The notes under the pieces: generated by a model
What the model was told of the DNA's origin: nothing
The model's input: the letters and a program-made list of their open reading frames with translations, nothing else
The model's database searches: none
In this document: positions 8,530 through 18,242 of the stretch, in pieces
How positions within the stretch are numbered: position 1 is the stretch's first letter
Layout: every line of letters begins with the position of its first letter
Assembly: GCA_947643665.1 (NCBI GenBank)
Contig: CANRWW010000027.1
Location: 1 to 32,838 of the forward strand
Origin: an uncultured Porphyromonadaceae bacterium
GTDB lineage: Bacteria > Bacteroidota > Bacteroidia > Bacteroidales > Muribaculaceae
Direction: 5' to 3'
DNA length: 32,838 bases
Position numbers and translations under genes: made by a program

Positions 8530-10191
8530 ATGAGAAAACTCCCTGTTATATTTGCCGCGGCCATCGCGAGTGCCATTGTCTCTTTTGCTGCAACCAGAAG
8601 TCCAAAGGGCGACATATCCCGTAATATTGATATATTTACCTCCATATACAAGGTGTTGCAGACTAACTATGTGGACAGCATAGATGCTGACAAATCCATG
8701 AATACCGCCATCGGTGCCATGCTCAATGAAATAGATCCTTATACGGAATATATCAGTGAGGCTGACCAGGATGAATTCATGACAATTTCAACGGGTGAAT
8801 ATGGTGGTATCGGATCTTATATAGGTGAACGCGACGGGAAAGTATATGTGACGGAACCGCGCGAAGGATCTCCTTCGCATAAGGTTGGCCTGAAGCCGGG
8901 GGATGTCTTTGTCAAGATTGACGGGGACTCGCTCAAAGGGCTCCACAGTTCAGATATAAGCAAGCTCCTTAAAGGCCAGGCAGGAACGAAAGTGGCGGTG
9001 ACGGTGCATCGCCCTTATACGGAGGACAGTATTCTCAGTTTTGATATAACACGTGAGAAGATAGAGCTTGATCCGGTGCCTTATTACGGTGTTGTGAAGG
9101 GGGATATCGGCTACATACAGCTGACCACATTCAATGAGAAGACCTTTGAGAAAACCCGCGATGCATTGCTTGACCTCAAGAGCCGTCCGGAGGTAAAATC
9201 CATAGTGCTTGATTTGCGCGGCAATGGTGGAGGACTGCTTGAAAGCGCCGTACAGGTGGTAGGGTTGTTTGTGCCTAAAGGTACAGAAGTCGTGCGCACA
9301 CGTGGCAAAGGACTGCTCAACGAAAAAATCTACAAGACAACCCACAAACCGGTGGATACTGAAATACCCCTTGCGGTGATAGTAAACGGCGGTTCGGCTT
9401 CCGCAGCCGAGATTGTGACGGGTGCCTTGCAGGATCTTGACCGTGCGGTTATCGTGGGTGAACGCAGTTTCGGCAAGGGACTTGTGCAGAGCACACGACA
9501 GTTGCCTTATAACGGATTGCTGAAAGTGACGATCGCCAAATATTACATTCCGTCAGGCCGCCTTATCCAGGCGATAGATTACAGCCACCGCAACCCTGAC
9601 GGCACTGTGGCACGCATACCCGACAGCCTCACTACCGTATGGCATACGGCAAATGGCCGCGAAGTGCGCGACGGCGGCGGCATCACTCCCGATGTGAAGG
9701 TGGAGTACCCGGAAGGGAACCGGTTGGTTTACAACATCGTGCGCGACAATTGGAGCTTCGATTTCGCCAATCGCTATGCCGCCACACACGATTCAGTGCC
9801 TGCACCGGAGGTATTTGAGGTTACTGATACGATATTCAATGAATTCAAAAGATTCATTGATCCGGACCGTTTCAAGTATGACCGTACATGCGAGGTGATA
9901 CTTGAACAGCTTGAGAAAGCGTCGGAAACCGAGGGATATCTTAATCCGCAGGTACAAGCGCAGCTGGATTCCCTCAAGGTGACCCTCAAGCATGATCTGG
10001 ACCACGATCTGGACCAGAACCGTAAAACCATTAGCGAGTATCTTGCATCTGAGATACTTCAGCGCTATTATTACAATCGTGGCGCCATAATAGAGGCACT
10101 TAAGCATGATGCCGATCTTGATACGGCTGCTGCCGTGCTTGGCGACAGGTCGCGATATAAGGAGATACTTTCTCCAAAAGTCAAAAAGTAG
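8530..10191 (+). CDS. S41 family C-terminal processing peptidase
   Basis: Periplasmic serine protease of the CtpA/Prc group, cleaving near protein C-termini. An N-terminal hydrophobic segment (about 4-21, IFAAAIASAIVSFAA) is a signal peptide or membrane anchor. A PDZ domain covers about 90-180, including the YGGIGSYIG start and the VGLKPGDVFVKIDG core. The S41 core follows with VLDLRGNGGG, then NGGSASAAEI holding the nucleophile (about S291) and VGERSFGKG holding the general-base lysine (about K316), spaced 25 residues apart as in Prc. The extended C-terminus of about 170 residues is typical for Bacteroidota S41 proteins. mfd follows 12 bases after the stop, so the two are co-transcribed. The substrate is unknown. 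Confidence 0.88.
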   Translation: MRKLPVIFAAAIASAIVSFAATRSPKGDISRNIDIFTSIYKVLQTNYVDSIDADKSMNTAIGAMLNEIDPYTEYISEADQDEFMTISTGEYGGIGSYIGERDGKVYVTEPREGSPSHKVGLKPGDVFVKIDGDSLKGLHSSDISKLLKGQAGTKVAVTVHRPYTEDSILSFDITREKIELDPVPYYGVVKGDIGYIQLTTFNEKTFEKTRDALLDLKSRPEVKSIVLDLRGNGGGLLESAVQVVGLFVPKGTEVVRTRGKGLLNEKIYKTTHKPVDTEIPLAVIVNGGSASAAEIVTGALQDLDRAVIVGERSFGKGLVQSTRQLPYNGLLKVTIAKYYIPSGRLIQAIDYSHRNPDGTVARIPDSLTTVWHTANGREVRDGGGITPDVKVEYPEGNRLVYNIVRDNWSFDFANRYAATHDSVPAPEVFEVTDTIFNEFKRFIDPDRFKYDRTCEVILEQLEKASETEGYLNPQVQAQLDSLKVTLKHDLDHDLDQNRKTISEYLASEILQRYYYNRGAIIEALKHDADLDTAAAVLGDRSRYKEILSPKVKK

Positions 10192-10203
10192 ACATAACTT
10201 TAC

Positions 10204-13200
10204 GTGACGCTAAATGAGTTAGAGGGACTTTTGATGAGCCCCGCACGTCGCGACGCCCTTTCCGGTGCCGTGGCACTTGCAAAGAAAAAGAAACCAGTAG
10301 AACTGCGTGGTCTTTCCGGAAGTGCGGCCGCAATGGCCATTTCCGGAATGGCTGCATTGTTGAAGCATCCGGTGGTTGTGGTAGGCGATTCGCTTGATGA
10401 TGCCGGATATCTGTGCCATGACCTTTCGAAACTTCTTGGCGAGGAAGCCGTGGCGATGTTCCCGTCGGGTTATAAACGCGATATAAAGTACGGACGTGAG
10501 GATCCTCCTTCGCAGATAATGCGTATAGAGGCGCTCAACAGGATTGCCGAAGGTAAGCGTTTGAAAGTACTTGTGACATACCCTGAGGCGATAGCCGAGC
10601 GTGTGGCGTCGCGCGACGCACTTAGCCGCCATACTCTTACATTGAAGGCCGGCGGGGAGATTGACTTGGAAAAAACACAGGTGTGGCTTCGGGAAAACGG
10701 ATTCAAGGAGGAGGATTATGTATATGAGCCGGGACATTTTGCGGTTCGAGGCTCAATAATCGATATTTTCGGATATTCATCGGAATATCCGTTCCGCATA
10801 GACCTGTTCGGCGACGAGATTGAATCTATCAGGCCTTTCAATATAGAGACACAGCTGTCTGAACGCAAGGTGGATTCCGTGTCAATATCCGCCAATGTAA
10901 ATGCCGATGACAACGGCAGGGGGGAAAGCCTTCTTGAATTTGTGCATCCCTCCACGATCATCGCCATGCGAAACCGGGATTTCACCCTTTCGCGCATACA
11001 GGCCATAGCTTCCGAGACGTTCAGCTCCTCGGCCATGATAGCCGGAGAGGGTGACACTGACGCAATGAAGAATCTTGTGGATCCGGATTTTTTCCGTGAC
11101 AGGCTGAAGGCGTTTCCGCTGATAGAGTTTTCTTCAGGTGCGGGGTATGACCCGGGCACGAATCCCGGTGGCAGGTCTGTGGGTGACACCACAGCGGAAA
11201 TTGATTTCAACTGTACCCCGCAGGGGCTATACCATAAAAATTTCGATCTTATATCTGATTCTTTCAAGGGATTGCTTGCCGATGGATATGTGATATATCT
11301 GCTTTCAGACAGCGAGAAGCAGATTGCCCGCCTGCAGGCCATTTTTGCCGAGCGCGGAGACGACATCCCGTTTACACCGGTTATATCCACCCTCCATGAG
11401 GGATTCGTGGATCATACCGCAAAAATATGCGTGTTCACCGACCATCAGATTTTCGACCGTTTCCATAAATATACGCTTAAGTCGGATCGCGCACGCTCAG
11501 GCAAACTCGCCCTGTCGCTCAAAGAACTGAGCGCAATAGAACCGGGAGATTATATCGTGCACGTTGATCATGGCGTGGGGCGCTTCGGCGGCTTGCTCCG
11601 CACGCAGGTGAACGGTTCCACGCAGGAAATGATAAAGCTCATTTATAAGAATAACGATTGTATATTCGTGAGCATACATGCCCTGCACAAACTTGCCAAA
11701 TACCGTGGCAAAGAGGGGGTGGAACCTACGATAAACAAACTTGGCTCGGGCGCGTGGAACAAGCTGAAAGAGCGCACCAAAAGCAAGCTGAAGGATATAG
11801 CGCGCGACCTTATAAAGTTATATGCGGCGAGAAAGGAGGAACAGGGTTTCAGTTTCGCTCCGGACAGTTACCTCCAGCACGAGCTTGAGGCGTCGTTCAT
11901 ATACGAGGATACGCCCGACCAGCTTACTGCTACAGCCGCTGTGAAGAAAGATATGGAAAGCCCTCGTCCGATGGATCGTCTGATATGCGGCGATGTGGGA
12001 TTCGGCAAGACAGAAATTGCCATACGCGCCGCTTTCAAGGCAGCTACGGACGGCAAGCAGGTGGCTGTGCTTGTGCCTACCACGGTGCTGGCATACCAAC
12101 ATTTCAATACATTCAGGGAGCGTCTGGCAGAGTTTCCTGTGAGAGTGGATTACCTGTCACGTGCCCGCACCTCCAAGCAGACGAAGGAGATACTGCGTGA
12201 TCTGGCTGAAGGGAAGATAGACATACTGATAGGTACGCACCGTATAGTGGGTAAAGATGTGAAATTCAAGGATCTCGGTCTTCTTGTGGTTGACGAAGAG
12301 CAGAAATTCGGGGTGGCTGTAAAAGAGAAACTGAAGCAGATGAAGGTGAATGTGGATACTATCACCATGAGTGCCACTCCTATACCGCGCACGCTTCAGT
12401 TCTCCCTTATGGGGGCGCGTGACCTTTCCTCGCTTACGACCCCTCCGGCCAACCGTTATCCGATACTCACCTCGGTCAATACCCTCACTGACGACATACT
12501 GTCGGAAGCGCTGAACTTTGAGTTGTCACGTAACGGGCAAGCGTTCATAATCAACAACCGTATCGAAGGGCTTTACCAGCTTGAACAGATGGTGAAGCGT
12601 GTGGTGCCCGACGCCCGCACCCTTCTGGCTCACGGGCAGTTGCCTCCGGAGCAGCTTGAAAAAGCAGTGATTGACTTTGCCAACCACGATTATGATGTAT
12701 TGCTGGCTACGACAATAGTGGAGAGCGGTATAGACATGCCTAATGTGAATACGATAATAGTCAACAACGCCCAGAATTTCGGCCTTTCCGAACTACACCA
12801 GCTGCGTGGACGCGTTGGGCGTTCTTCCCGCAAGGCATTCTGTTACCTGATGGTGCCGCCGGGAAATCCGCTCACGCCGGTTGCACGCCGCCGGTTGCAG
12901 GCCATAGAAAGTTTCTCGGATCTCGGTAGCGGGATACATATAGCCATGCAGGATCTTGACATACGTGGTGCCGGCAACCTGCTCGGGGCGGAACAGAGCG
13001 GTTTCATTGCCGATCTGGGCTATGAGACTTATCAGAAGATACTTAAAGAGGCTGTGACGGAATTGCGCACGCAGGAGTTTTCAGACACTCTTACTGCCGA
13101 CGACGCCAGTGGCGACGAGAAAGAGTTCGTGGCAGACTGCGTGATAGAAAGCGATCTTGAACTGTTGTTACCCGCCACTTATGTACCGCAGGAAAGTGAA

Positions 13201-13593
13201 CGTATAACGCTTTATCGCGAACTTGACTCCATAGAGCGTGAGACAGACCTGCAGGAGTTCCGTTCGCGTCTGCTTGACCGTTTCGGCAACATACCCCCGG
13301 AGACCGCCGAACTGATGCGTGTGCCCCGTCTCAGGCGGCTTGCACGCCAGTTGGGAATTGAGAAGGTGTCGCTTAAGCAGGGGATAATGTATCTCTATTT
13401 TGTGGATGACACAAATAAGGCTTATTATCAAAGTCCGTCGTTCGGACGGCTGATCACTTATCTGCAGCAAAATTCACAACGTGTGAAAATCCGCGAAAAG
13501 AACGGCCGGCGCTCATTCGCAGTGTCAAATGTTCCGAATGTGGAGACCGCTGTAGCCATACTTTCAGAGATAACATCGCTTCCAGCCAGCTGA
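10204..13593 (+). CDS. mfd: Transcription-repair coupling factor
   Basis: ATP-dependent translocase that removes stalled RNA polymerase from DNA lesions and recruits UvrA. Order of parts in 1129 residues: UvrB-like N-terminal domains; the RNA-polymerase-interacting (CarD-like) domain from about 440 with EPGDYIVHVDHGVGRFGG; Walker A GDVGFGKTE (about 594-602); the DEEQ box in VVDEEQKFGV (about 695); SATPIPRTL; TIVESGIDMPN; QLRGRVGRS; then the TRCF C-terminal domain. The start is GTG at 10204, 12 bases after the protease stop; an in-frame ATG at 10234 is the alternative. All helicase motifs are intact. It ends at the bidirectional palindrome at 13603-13655. Confidence 0.96.
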   Translation: MTLNELEGLLMSPARRDALSGAVALAKKKKPVELRGLSGSAAAMAISGMAALLKHPVVVVGDSLDDAGYLCHDLSKLLGEEAVAMFPSGYKRDIKYGREDPPSQIMRIEALNRIAEGKRLKVLVTYPEAIAERVASRDALSRHTLTLKAGGEIDLEKTQVWLRENGFKEEDYVYEPGHFAVRGSIIDIFGYSSEYPFRIDLFGDEIESIRPFNIETQLSERKVDSVSISANVNADDNGRGESLLEFVHPSTIIAMRNRDFTLSRIQAIASETFSSSAMIAGEGDTDAMKNLVDPDFFRDRLKAFPLIEFSSGAGYDPGTNPGGRSVGDTTAEIDFNCTPQGLYHKNFDLISDSFKGLLADGYVIYLLSDSEKQIARLQAIFAERGDDIPFTPVISTLHEGFVDHTAKICVFTDHQIFDRFHKYTLKSDRARSGKLALSLKELSAIEPGDYIVHVDHGVGRFGGLLRTQVNGSTQEMIKLIYKNNDCIFVSIHALHKLAKYRGKEGVEPTINKLGSGAWNKLKERTKSKLKDIARDLIKLYAARKEEQGFSFAPDSYLQHELEASFIYEDTPDQLTATAAVKKDMESPRPMDRLICGDVGFGKTEIAIRAAFKAATDGKQVAVLVPTTVLAYQHFNTFRERLAEFPVRVDYLSRARTSKQTKEILRDLAEGKIDILIGTHRIVGKDVKFKDLGLLVVDEEQKFGVAVKEKLKQMKVNVDTITMSATPIPRTLQFSLMGARDLSSLTTPPANRYPILTSVNTLTDDILSEALNFELSRNGQAFIINNRIEGLYQLEQMVKRVVPDARTLLAHGQLPPEQLEKAVIDFANHDYDVLLATTIVESGIDMPNVNTIIVNNAQNFGLSELHQLRGRVGRSSRKAFCYLMVPPGNPLTPVARRRLQAIESFSDLGSGIHIAMQDLDIRGAGNLLGAEQSGFIADLGYETYQKILKEAVTELRTQEFSDTLTADDASGDEKEFVADCVIESDLELLLPATYVPQESERITLYRELDSIERETDLQEFRSRLLDRFGNIPPETAELMRVPRLRRLARQLGIEKVSLKQGIMYLYFVDDTNKAYYQSPSFGRLITYLQQNSQRVKIREKNGRRSFAVSNVPNVETAVAILSEITSLPAS

Positions 13594-13602
13594 TGTTGTG
13601 AT

Positions 13603-13655
13603 ATGTCCCTGATAAAAAAATGCCGGCATTGCCGGCATTTTTTTATCAGGGACAT
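13603..13655. terminator. Bidirectional terminator, 53-base almost loop-free palindrome
   Basis: Two perfect 26-bp arms (13603-13628 and 13630-13655) around a single T. The core ATGCCGGCA/TGCCGGCAT is flanked by A7 on the left and T7 on the right, serving the convergent mfd and GH43-SGNH genes. Base pairing goes on for another 11 bp outside the A/T tracts (ATGTCCCTGAT with ATCAGGGACAT). Confidence 0.92.
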
Positions 13656-13660
13656 AAGGA

Positions 13661-16600
13661 TTAAAGTTTCAGTTTTCTCACAGACCCGTCCGAATAACGC
13701 ACTATATATATGCCGTCGGTGGCTTCTGCGGGAGCGATTTCACGTCCGTCCGGAGCATAATATGCAACAGGAGTGGCGTTCACGGCATTTGCATCGGTCT
13801 CATTTATGCCGCCGGACTCAGGAATCCGGTATGTGACAGTGTTAAGGCTCTGTGCATTGTTTGGCATTGTAAATGAGCGTGCCTCTCCTTCCGTGGCACC
13901 TGCTTCTTCCGTAGCCTCTTCAATATTCATTGGCGTATAAAGTTCAAGGCTTGACTTGAGCATCTTGCCGGCTGTGAGGGAGATTATTTCTTTATCATTC
14001 ATGCCGGCTCGCCAGAAGTAAAGCTCCGACAGTGTCTGGGTGCAGTCTGTCTGTGAGTCTCCGATGGTGAATGTGCCAGGCACAAGCGATTCTTCAGTGG
14101 TGCCATATAGCTTCTTGTCAACATAAAGCATCGTGCGCCCCCATGCGTAGTAGTGGGTGAGTGTCACATAGTGATATCCGTCATCTGTGATCGGGGCAGT
14201 CTCGGTTGTGAAGTCTGTCCTTTGGGGAGAGTCATAGGTGATTGTCCCGTCTGCGTTAAGCACCAGAGATCCGGTGGTGTTTTTGCGGATACCGTTTACG
14301 AATGACAGGAGTTTGCCAGGAGTAGCTCCTTTCACACGCAATGAGATGGTGAAAGAATGTGTGGTTTCTTCGGGAGTGAATTCCAATGTGGCTTTGTCTT
14401 CAAGTGTAAGCTCGTGTGTTATGTCACGCACCGGAAGAGGTTTGCCTTCTATCAATGCGTCGAATAGCGATGGCACCATTGAGTACATGAACTCTGCATG
14501 TCCGCTGGTATTCGGGTGTGCTCCGTCTGCCATATATCCGGCAGCCCATCGTCCTGTGCCGTCATCAATGGCACCAAGTGTGTTGAATGAAGGCACGTCC
14601 CATTCATGTATATACAGGTTGGTCTGCTTGATGTTGGCATAGTCGGTTTTGGTGAAGTCGTCGCGGGTGTAGTTGTTCATCACTACAGGTATTTTGCCGT
14701 CGGCACGTGCCTGGGCAATCAGTTTTTGCATGTTTTGGCGGAACTGTGTCATAATGTCGCGTGGATTGGTGGCTCCATGTATGCCTTCGTTTCCGAGTGA
14801 GAGGCCGATTATCACAAATTTGCCGAAATCGCGTGTAAGGTCGTCATAACGGTTCATAAGGGCGGTGGTTGTATTGCCGCCGATGGAAACACCGGAAGTG
14901 TAGAACGGATTCGGGCTGCTGCCGTTTTCGTGACGTTTCTTAAGTAGTTCGCCATATTTGTAAGCGTATCCTTTGAAGTTTTCAGCTCCTTGCCCATTGG
15001 CCACTGAAGAGCCAAACACGCTTATGCGGTTCTGGTCAATATCGGCATTTATGTCAAATACCCGATTGTTCATGTCAACTGTCATTGTGTAAGTGCCCTG
15101 GTTCAGGCGTATGTTTTCACCGTTGACACCGTCAGGGAGGTATGCTAGCCTGTTGGTTCCGGCTATGCGTTTGAGTGCCAGCGCATCATTGCCGTCTACT
15201 GCGAAATATATATTGCGGTTGATATATTCACCTCCGACCTTGCCGTCAATTGTTACTTCTGAACTCCATATGCCTCGGCCTGCATATTCTATCTCGGTAG
15301 GTTTGTCAACTATGGAGCCTTTTACTGACATGGATGTGACCGGCGTGAGTGCCAGCGTTCCTTTACGTGTGTCCGCTTCAATGCGCACCAGACGGTTCTC
15401 GTTTTCTGTAAATGGCGCGCCGTCAACGGCCAATGCCCCATTTGTTTCACCGTATGATACGGGTTCCCCTTTTTCTGTCACACCGGAAAAACTGTATGTA
15501 CCGGGTTTGAGACGCACATATCCGGAGAATTTTCCGTCAATCGGGTGCATGGTAGGCACAATGATGGAGGATGGGTCTGCTGTTATGGTATATGGTTGTC
15601 CTTTTGATTTGTCTACGTTCAGTGTGATTATGCGTGTGCGCCGTGGATTGGCCTTTGTCTCGTCGTGGTGGACATGATATACGTAACGCATATTCCCATC
15701 ATTGTCGAAGAATATGTCTCCATGTCCCGAACCCATTTCCCCTACTATATTCCGATGTATTATAGGGCTTGCGGGGTTTTTCGTCCATGGTCCCATAGGG
15801 GAGGTGGCTGTGGCGTAACCTACGGCATAGTCGGTGCTAAGGTAATGGTTGGCGGAATAGAACATGTAGTACAGCCCGTCGATCTTCATTACAGTCGGGC
15901 CTTCCATGATCGGCGCACTCGGATATGCATTGGTATTTTCCCATGCTTCCGTGTTGCGGAAACACTCCTTGGCATTGCCTATGAACTTGCACGTCTCGGG
16001 ATCGAACTCGGCCACATGGAGGATGTTGCCGCCGTTGAAGCGCACATGGTAGAAATAGTACTTCCCGTCGTCGTCGCGGAAGATGAAGGGGTCGATGTTC
16101 TTGGCAGATCCGTCAACCGGCTGGATTGTCGCCTGGGTATAGAGGTCTGTAAGGTTATCGGCCTTGGCTACGGCAGTCTGTTCGTTGGCTGTATAAGCAA
16201 ACAGGTATTTGTTTCCATCCTTGAATATCTGTGGTGCCCAGAATCCTGTAGAACCATAAGTCTGCTGGTCTTTGATAAGGATCATTGAGTCCTTTTTCGC
16301 GTATGCCCAATGTTTAAGGTCTGAACTTTCGAGCAGTGTGAATCCCTGTGGGCCGTAGCTGCGTGTGCCTGCCATGTAGAATTTGCCGTTTTCGGCATAG
16401 ATGGTCGGATCGGCAAGATATATTTCACGTGCACGTGAGTTGCCGTTTTTGGAGAGTTTGAGGTGCAGTTCCACCGGATCTGTTCCCTCTTCATCTATGG
16501 CGGTGCCACTGATTGCAAGTTCAACCATGTTGTAAACCTGCTTAGGAGTGCTTTTTGAAGAGAACTCTTCCAGTTTCAATGCGTTAAGATGTGAAAAGCC

Positions 16601-17917
16601 GTTGACTTGTTCTACTGTGAAAGTAAGTTTCCCGTCGGGTGTGGGGGTGATATAGTCGCTGACGGCAATGTTGCGGATATTGCCGTGTATGTCTTTTCCT
16701 GAAGCATCACGACCTCCGATGGTGCGTCCGGAATAGTCCTGACGTGTTTTCCAGTCATTGCTTCCTTCAAGCCGTACATATCCCCAGCGCTGGTCGCCGT
16801 CGTTTGTCGCACGGCTGCCGAAAGAGTGTACACGATAAACTTTATTAGGATCCACGCCCGCAAAGACGATGCTGAGTTCTTTCCCTTGTGTCACATAGAA
16901 GTAGTCTTCCGTGGCTGTTGGCACTGCCAGGTCACGCAGGTTTTCTTCGGAAGGGTTTTCAAGCCCTCCGGCAACAGCAAGTCCGTTTGTCGCCACTTCC
17001 GCATTCACTGTGGCGATAATTTTTGTGGCCTGGTTTGCTGAATTTATAAGCGTATATGAGGAGTTGGCAGGGATTTTGTCGCCGGTTGTGGAGCAAATGT
17101 TGTTCCAGTAATGACCGAATTGGTCTGCTCCTTCGGTAAGATGCCCGTGGCCGCGGTTTGCGGAGTTGTCTATGTTTTCACCGAAGTCAATATACATTGT
17201 CTGGGTGAGGGTATATGGTGATTCGGGACGTTTTACACCGCTTAGCTCCTCAATTTTCAATGTGTTGATGTGGCACATGTTCTGCACACGGCGGATGGTG
17301 AATGTGATGCATCCGTTTTCATCAGGGAAGATAGGGTCGCTTATTGCGATATTGTTGTTGTTTCCGTTATATCCGTTTGCGCCGCATCCGCTACCTGACA
17401 TCTGGTGGTTTGTGTTCCATTCGTTCAACCCTCTGAACGAATAGTTCCCGATGCGGGTCTGGGTGTTTGAACGGCTTCCGAATGCATTGAAGCGGTAAGC
17501 CTTATTGCTGTCAAGACCGGTGAATGTAAAGGAGTTGTAATCCTGGAAGTCCTCCATGAAAAGATAATCTTCTGTAGCGGTTTCGATCGCGAGGTCGCCG
17601 AGAAGTTCAGCCGATGGGGTCATCAGTCCTCCGGCACTTTTGCCGTTGGTCATAAAACGGTGGTTCACCACAACAGAATAACCAGTAGAATTGTTCTCGG
17701 AATTTACTAGCTTTACTGTGGATGAAGGACCGGGGTACACATAATTGTTTCCTGAACTTTTAACATTGTTCCAATAATGGCCGTTATTATCGGCGCCTTC
17801 TGTAAGGCGTCCACGGTCGGCTTTTACATCGCCGAAATCAATGTAGATTGATTGGGTTACGTTCTGTGCCGCGACAGACGCACATGTCAAAAGGCCCAGT
17901 AGTAGCAGATGCTTCAT
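13661..17917 (-). CDS. Secreted multidomain GH43 glycosidase + SGNH hydrolase + LamG-like protein
   Basis: A 1418-residue exported enzyme. Order: signal peptide (MKHLLLLGLLTCASVAAQ); two related ~200-residue beta modules (about 20-225 and 236-440), each opening with YIDFG, then LTEGAD, GHYWNN and later NxAISD/NIAVSD; a GH43 five-bladed propeller (about 495-770) with D503 (LADPTIY), D609 (NIDPF) and E672 (MEGPT) as catalytic triad; a linker module; an SGNH/GDSL-type hydrolase (about 965-1150) with VFGSSVANG (nucleophile S970/S971), GLSLGNEG and DGAHP (D1131, H1134); a LamG-like jelly roll (about 1165-1340); and a sorting tail with PVAYYAPDGREI and YSDGSVRKLKL. Likely removes arabinose/xylose units and an ester group from one glycan, inferred from families. 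The frame extends 20 residues upstream, but the ATG at 17917 starts the signal peptide. Own promoter at 17993-18023; monocistronic. Confidence 0.85.
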   Translation of the reverse strand: MKHLLLLGLLTCASVAAQNVTQSIYIDFGDVKADRGRLTEGADNNGHYWNNVKSSGNNYVYPGPSSTVKLVNSENNSTGYSVVVNHRFMTNGKSAGGLMTPSAELLGDLAIETATEDYLFMEDFQDYNSFTFTGLDSNKAYRFNAFGSRSNTQTRIGNYSFRGLNEWNTNHQMSGSGCGANGYNGNNNNIAISDPIFPDENGCITFTIRRVQNMCHINTLKIEELSGVKRPESPYTLTQTMYIDFGENIDNSANRGHGHLTEGADQFGHYWNNICSTTGDKIPANSSYTLINSANQATKIIATVNAEVATNGLAVAGGLENPSEENLRDLAVPTATEDYFYVTQGKELSIVFAGVDPNKVYRVHSFGSRATNDGDQRWGYVRLEGSNDWKTRQDYSGRTIGGRDASGKDIHGNIRNIAVSDYITPTPDGKLTFTVEQVNGFSHLNALKLEEFSSKSTPKQVYNMVELAISGTAIDEEGTDPVELHLKLSKNGNSRAREIYLADPTIYAENGKFYMAGTRSYGPQGFTLLESSDLKHWAYAKKDSMILIKDQQTYGSTGFWAPQIFKDGNKYLFAYTANEQTAVAKADNLTDLYTQATIQPVDGSAKNIDPFIFRDDDGKYYFYHVRFNGGNILHVAEFDPETCKFIGNAKECFRNTEAWENTNAYPSAPIMEGPTVMKIDGLYYMFYSANHYLSTDYAVGYATATSPMGPWTKNPASPIIHRNIVGEMGSGHGDIFFDNDGNMRYVYHVHHDETKANPRRTRIITLNVDKSKGQPYTITADPSSIIVPTMHPIDGKFSGYVRLKPGTYSFSGVTEKGEPVSYGETNGALAVDGAPFTENENRLVRIEADTRKGTLALTPVTSMSVKGSIVDKPTEIEYAGRGIWSSEVTIDGKVGGEYINRNIYFAVDGNDALALKRIAGTNRLAYLPDGVNGENIRLNQGTYTMTVDMNNRVFDINADIDQNRISVFGSSVANGQGAENFKGYAYKYGELLKKRHENGSSPNPFYTSGVSIGGNTTTALMNRYDDLTRDFGKFVIIGLSLGNEGIHGATNPRDIMTQFRQNMQKLIAQARADGKIPVVMNNYTRDDFTKTDYANIKQTNLYIHEWDVPSFNTLGAIDDGTGRWAAGYMADGAHPNTSGHAEFMYSMVPSLFDALIEGKPLPVRDITHELTLEDKATLEFTPEETTHSFTISLRVKGATPGKLLSFVNGIRKNTTGSLVLNADGTITYDSPQRTDFTTETAPITDDGYHYVTLTHYYAWGRTMLYVDKKLYGTTEESLVPGTFTIGDSQTDCTQTLSELYFWRAGMNDKEIISLTAGKMLKSSLELYTPMNIEEATEEAGATEGEARSFTMPNNAQSLNTVTYRIPESGGINETDANAVNATPVAYYAPDGREIAPAEATDGIYIVRYSDGSVRKLKL

Positions 17918-17992
17918 GATATAGAATTTGTGTTTTATGATAATGCATTGGTCGGATCCTTTTTCTGTAAGGACCATCTGTGATTCAGGCTA

Positions 17993-18023
17993 CAAAAATA
18001 CGGATAAACTTGGGTAATGGCAA
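17993..18023 (-). promoter_or_regulatory. Promoter of the GH43-SGNH gene
   Basis: On the minus strand TTG (18021-18023), exactly 20 bases, then TATTTTTG (17993-18000). Start of transcription near 17987, leader of about 70 bases. Confidence 0.75.
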
Positions 18024-18179
18024 CCGAAGAAATCATCAAAACCTGTTAAATATTATGGCTGTGCGACAATATTACAGATAATAAGACATTTTTACTCCAT
18101 GGTATTTGTTCCGTTTTAGTAAAAATGAAGGTCGGTGCTGACGTTTGGTCTGTTTCAACAGCATCCGCCGGTTGATATA

Positions 18180-18225
18180 CAAAACAAGGCGATATGCCGT
18201 ATCGGGGCATGCCGCCTTGTTTTGC
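18180..18225 (-). terminator. Terminator of the propeller/FN3/CUB protein gene
   Basis: CAAAACAAGGCG pairs with CGCCTTGTTTTG, and the stem continues inward as ATGCC/GGCAT with two mismatched positions around a short loop. It lies just after the stop of the 18243-21086 gene; the stem itself supplies a TTGTTTTG run on the minus strand. Confidence 0.75.
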
Positions 18226-18242
18226 GTTATGTGGAGGTTGGT

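Larger units (their letters stand above)
17918..18242. other. Intergenic region between two minus-strand surface-protein genes
   Basis: About 325 bases. It contains the promoter at 17993-18023 for the GH43-SGNH gene and the terminator at 18180-18225 of the next gene to the right. Nothing else was recognised. Confidence 0.6.

Noticed and set aside
13458-13836. Two short frames on opposite strands that both begin MSLIKKCR(H/Q)CRHFFIRDI
   Set aside because: Both come from reading the 13603-13655 palindrome on each strand; the rest of each is antisense to mfd or to the GH43-SGNH gene.
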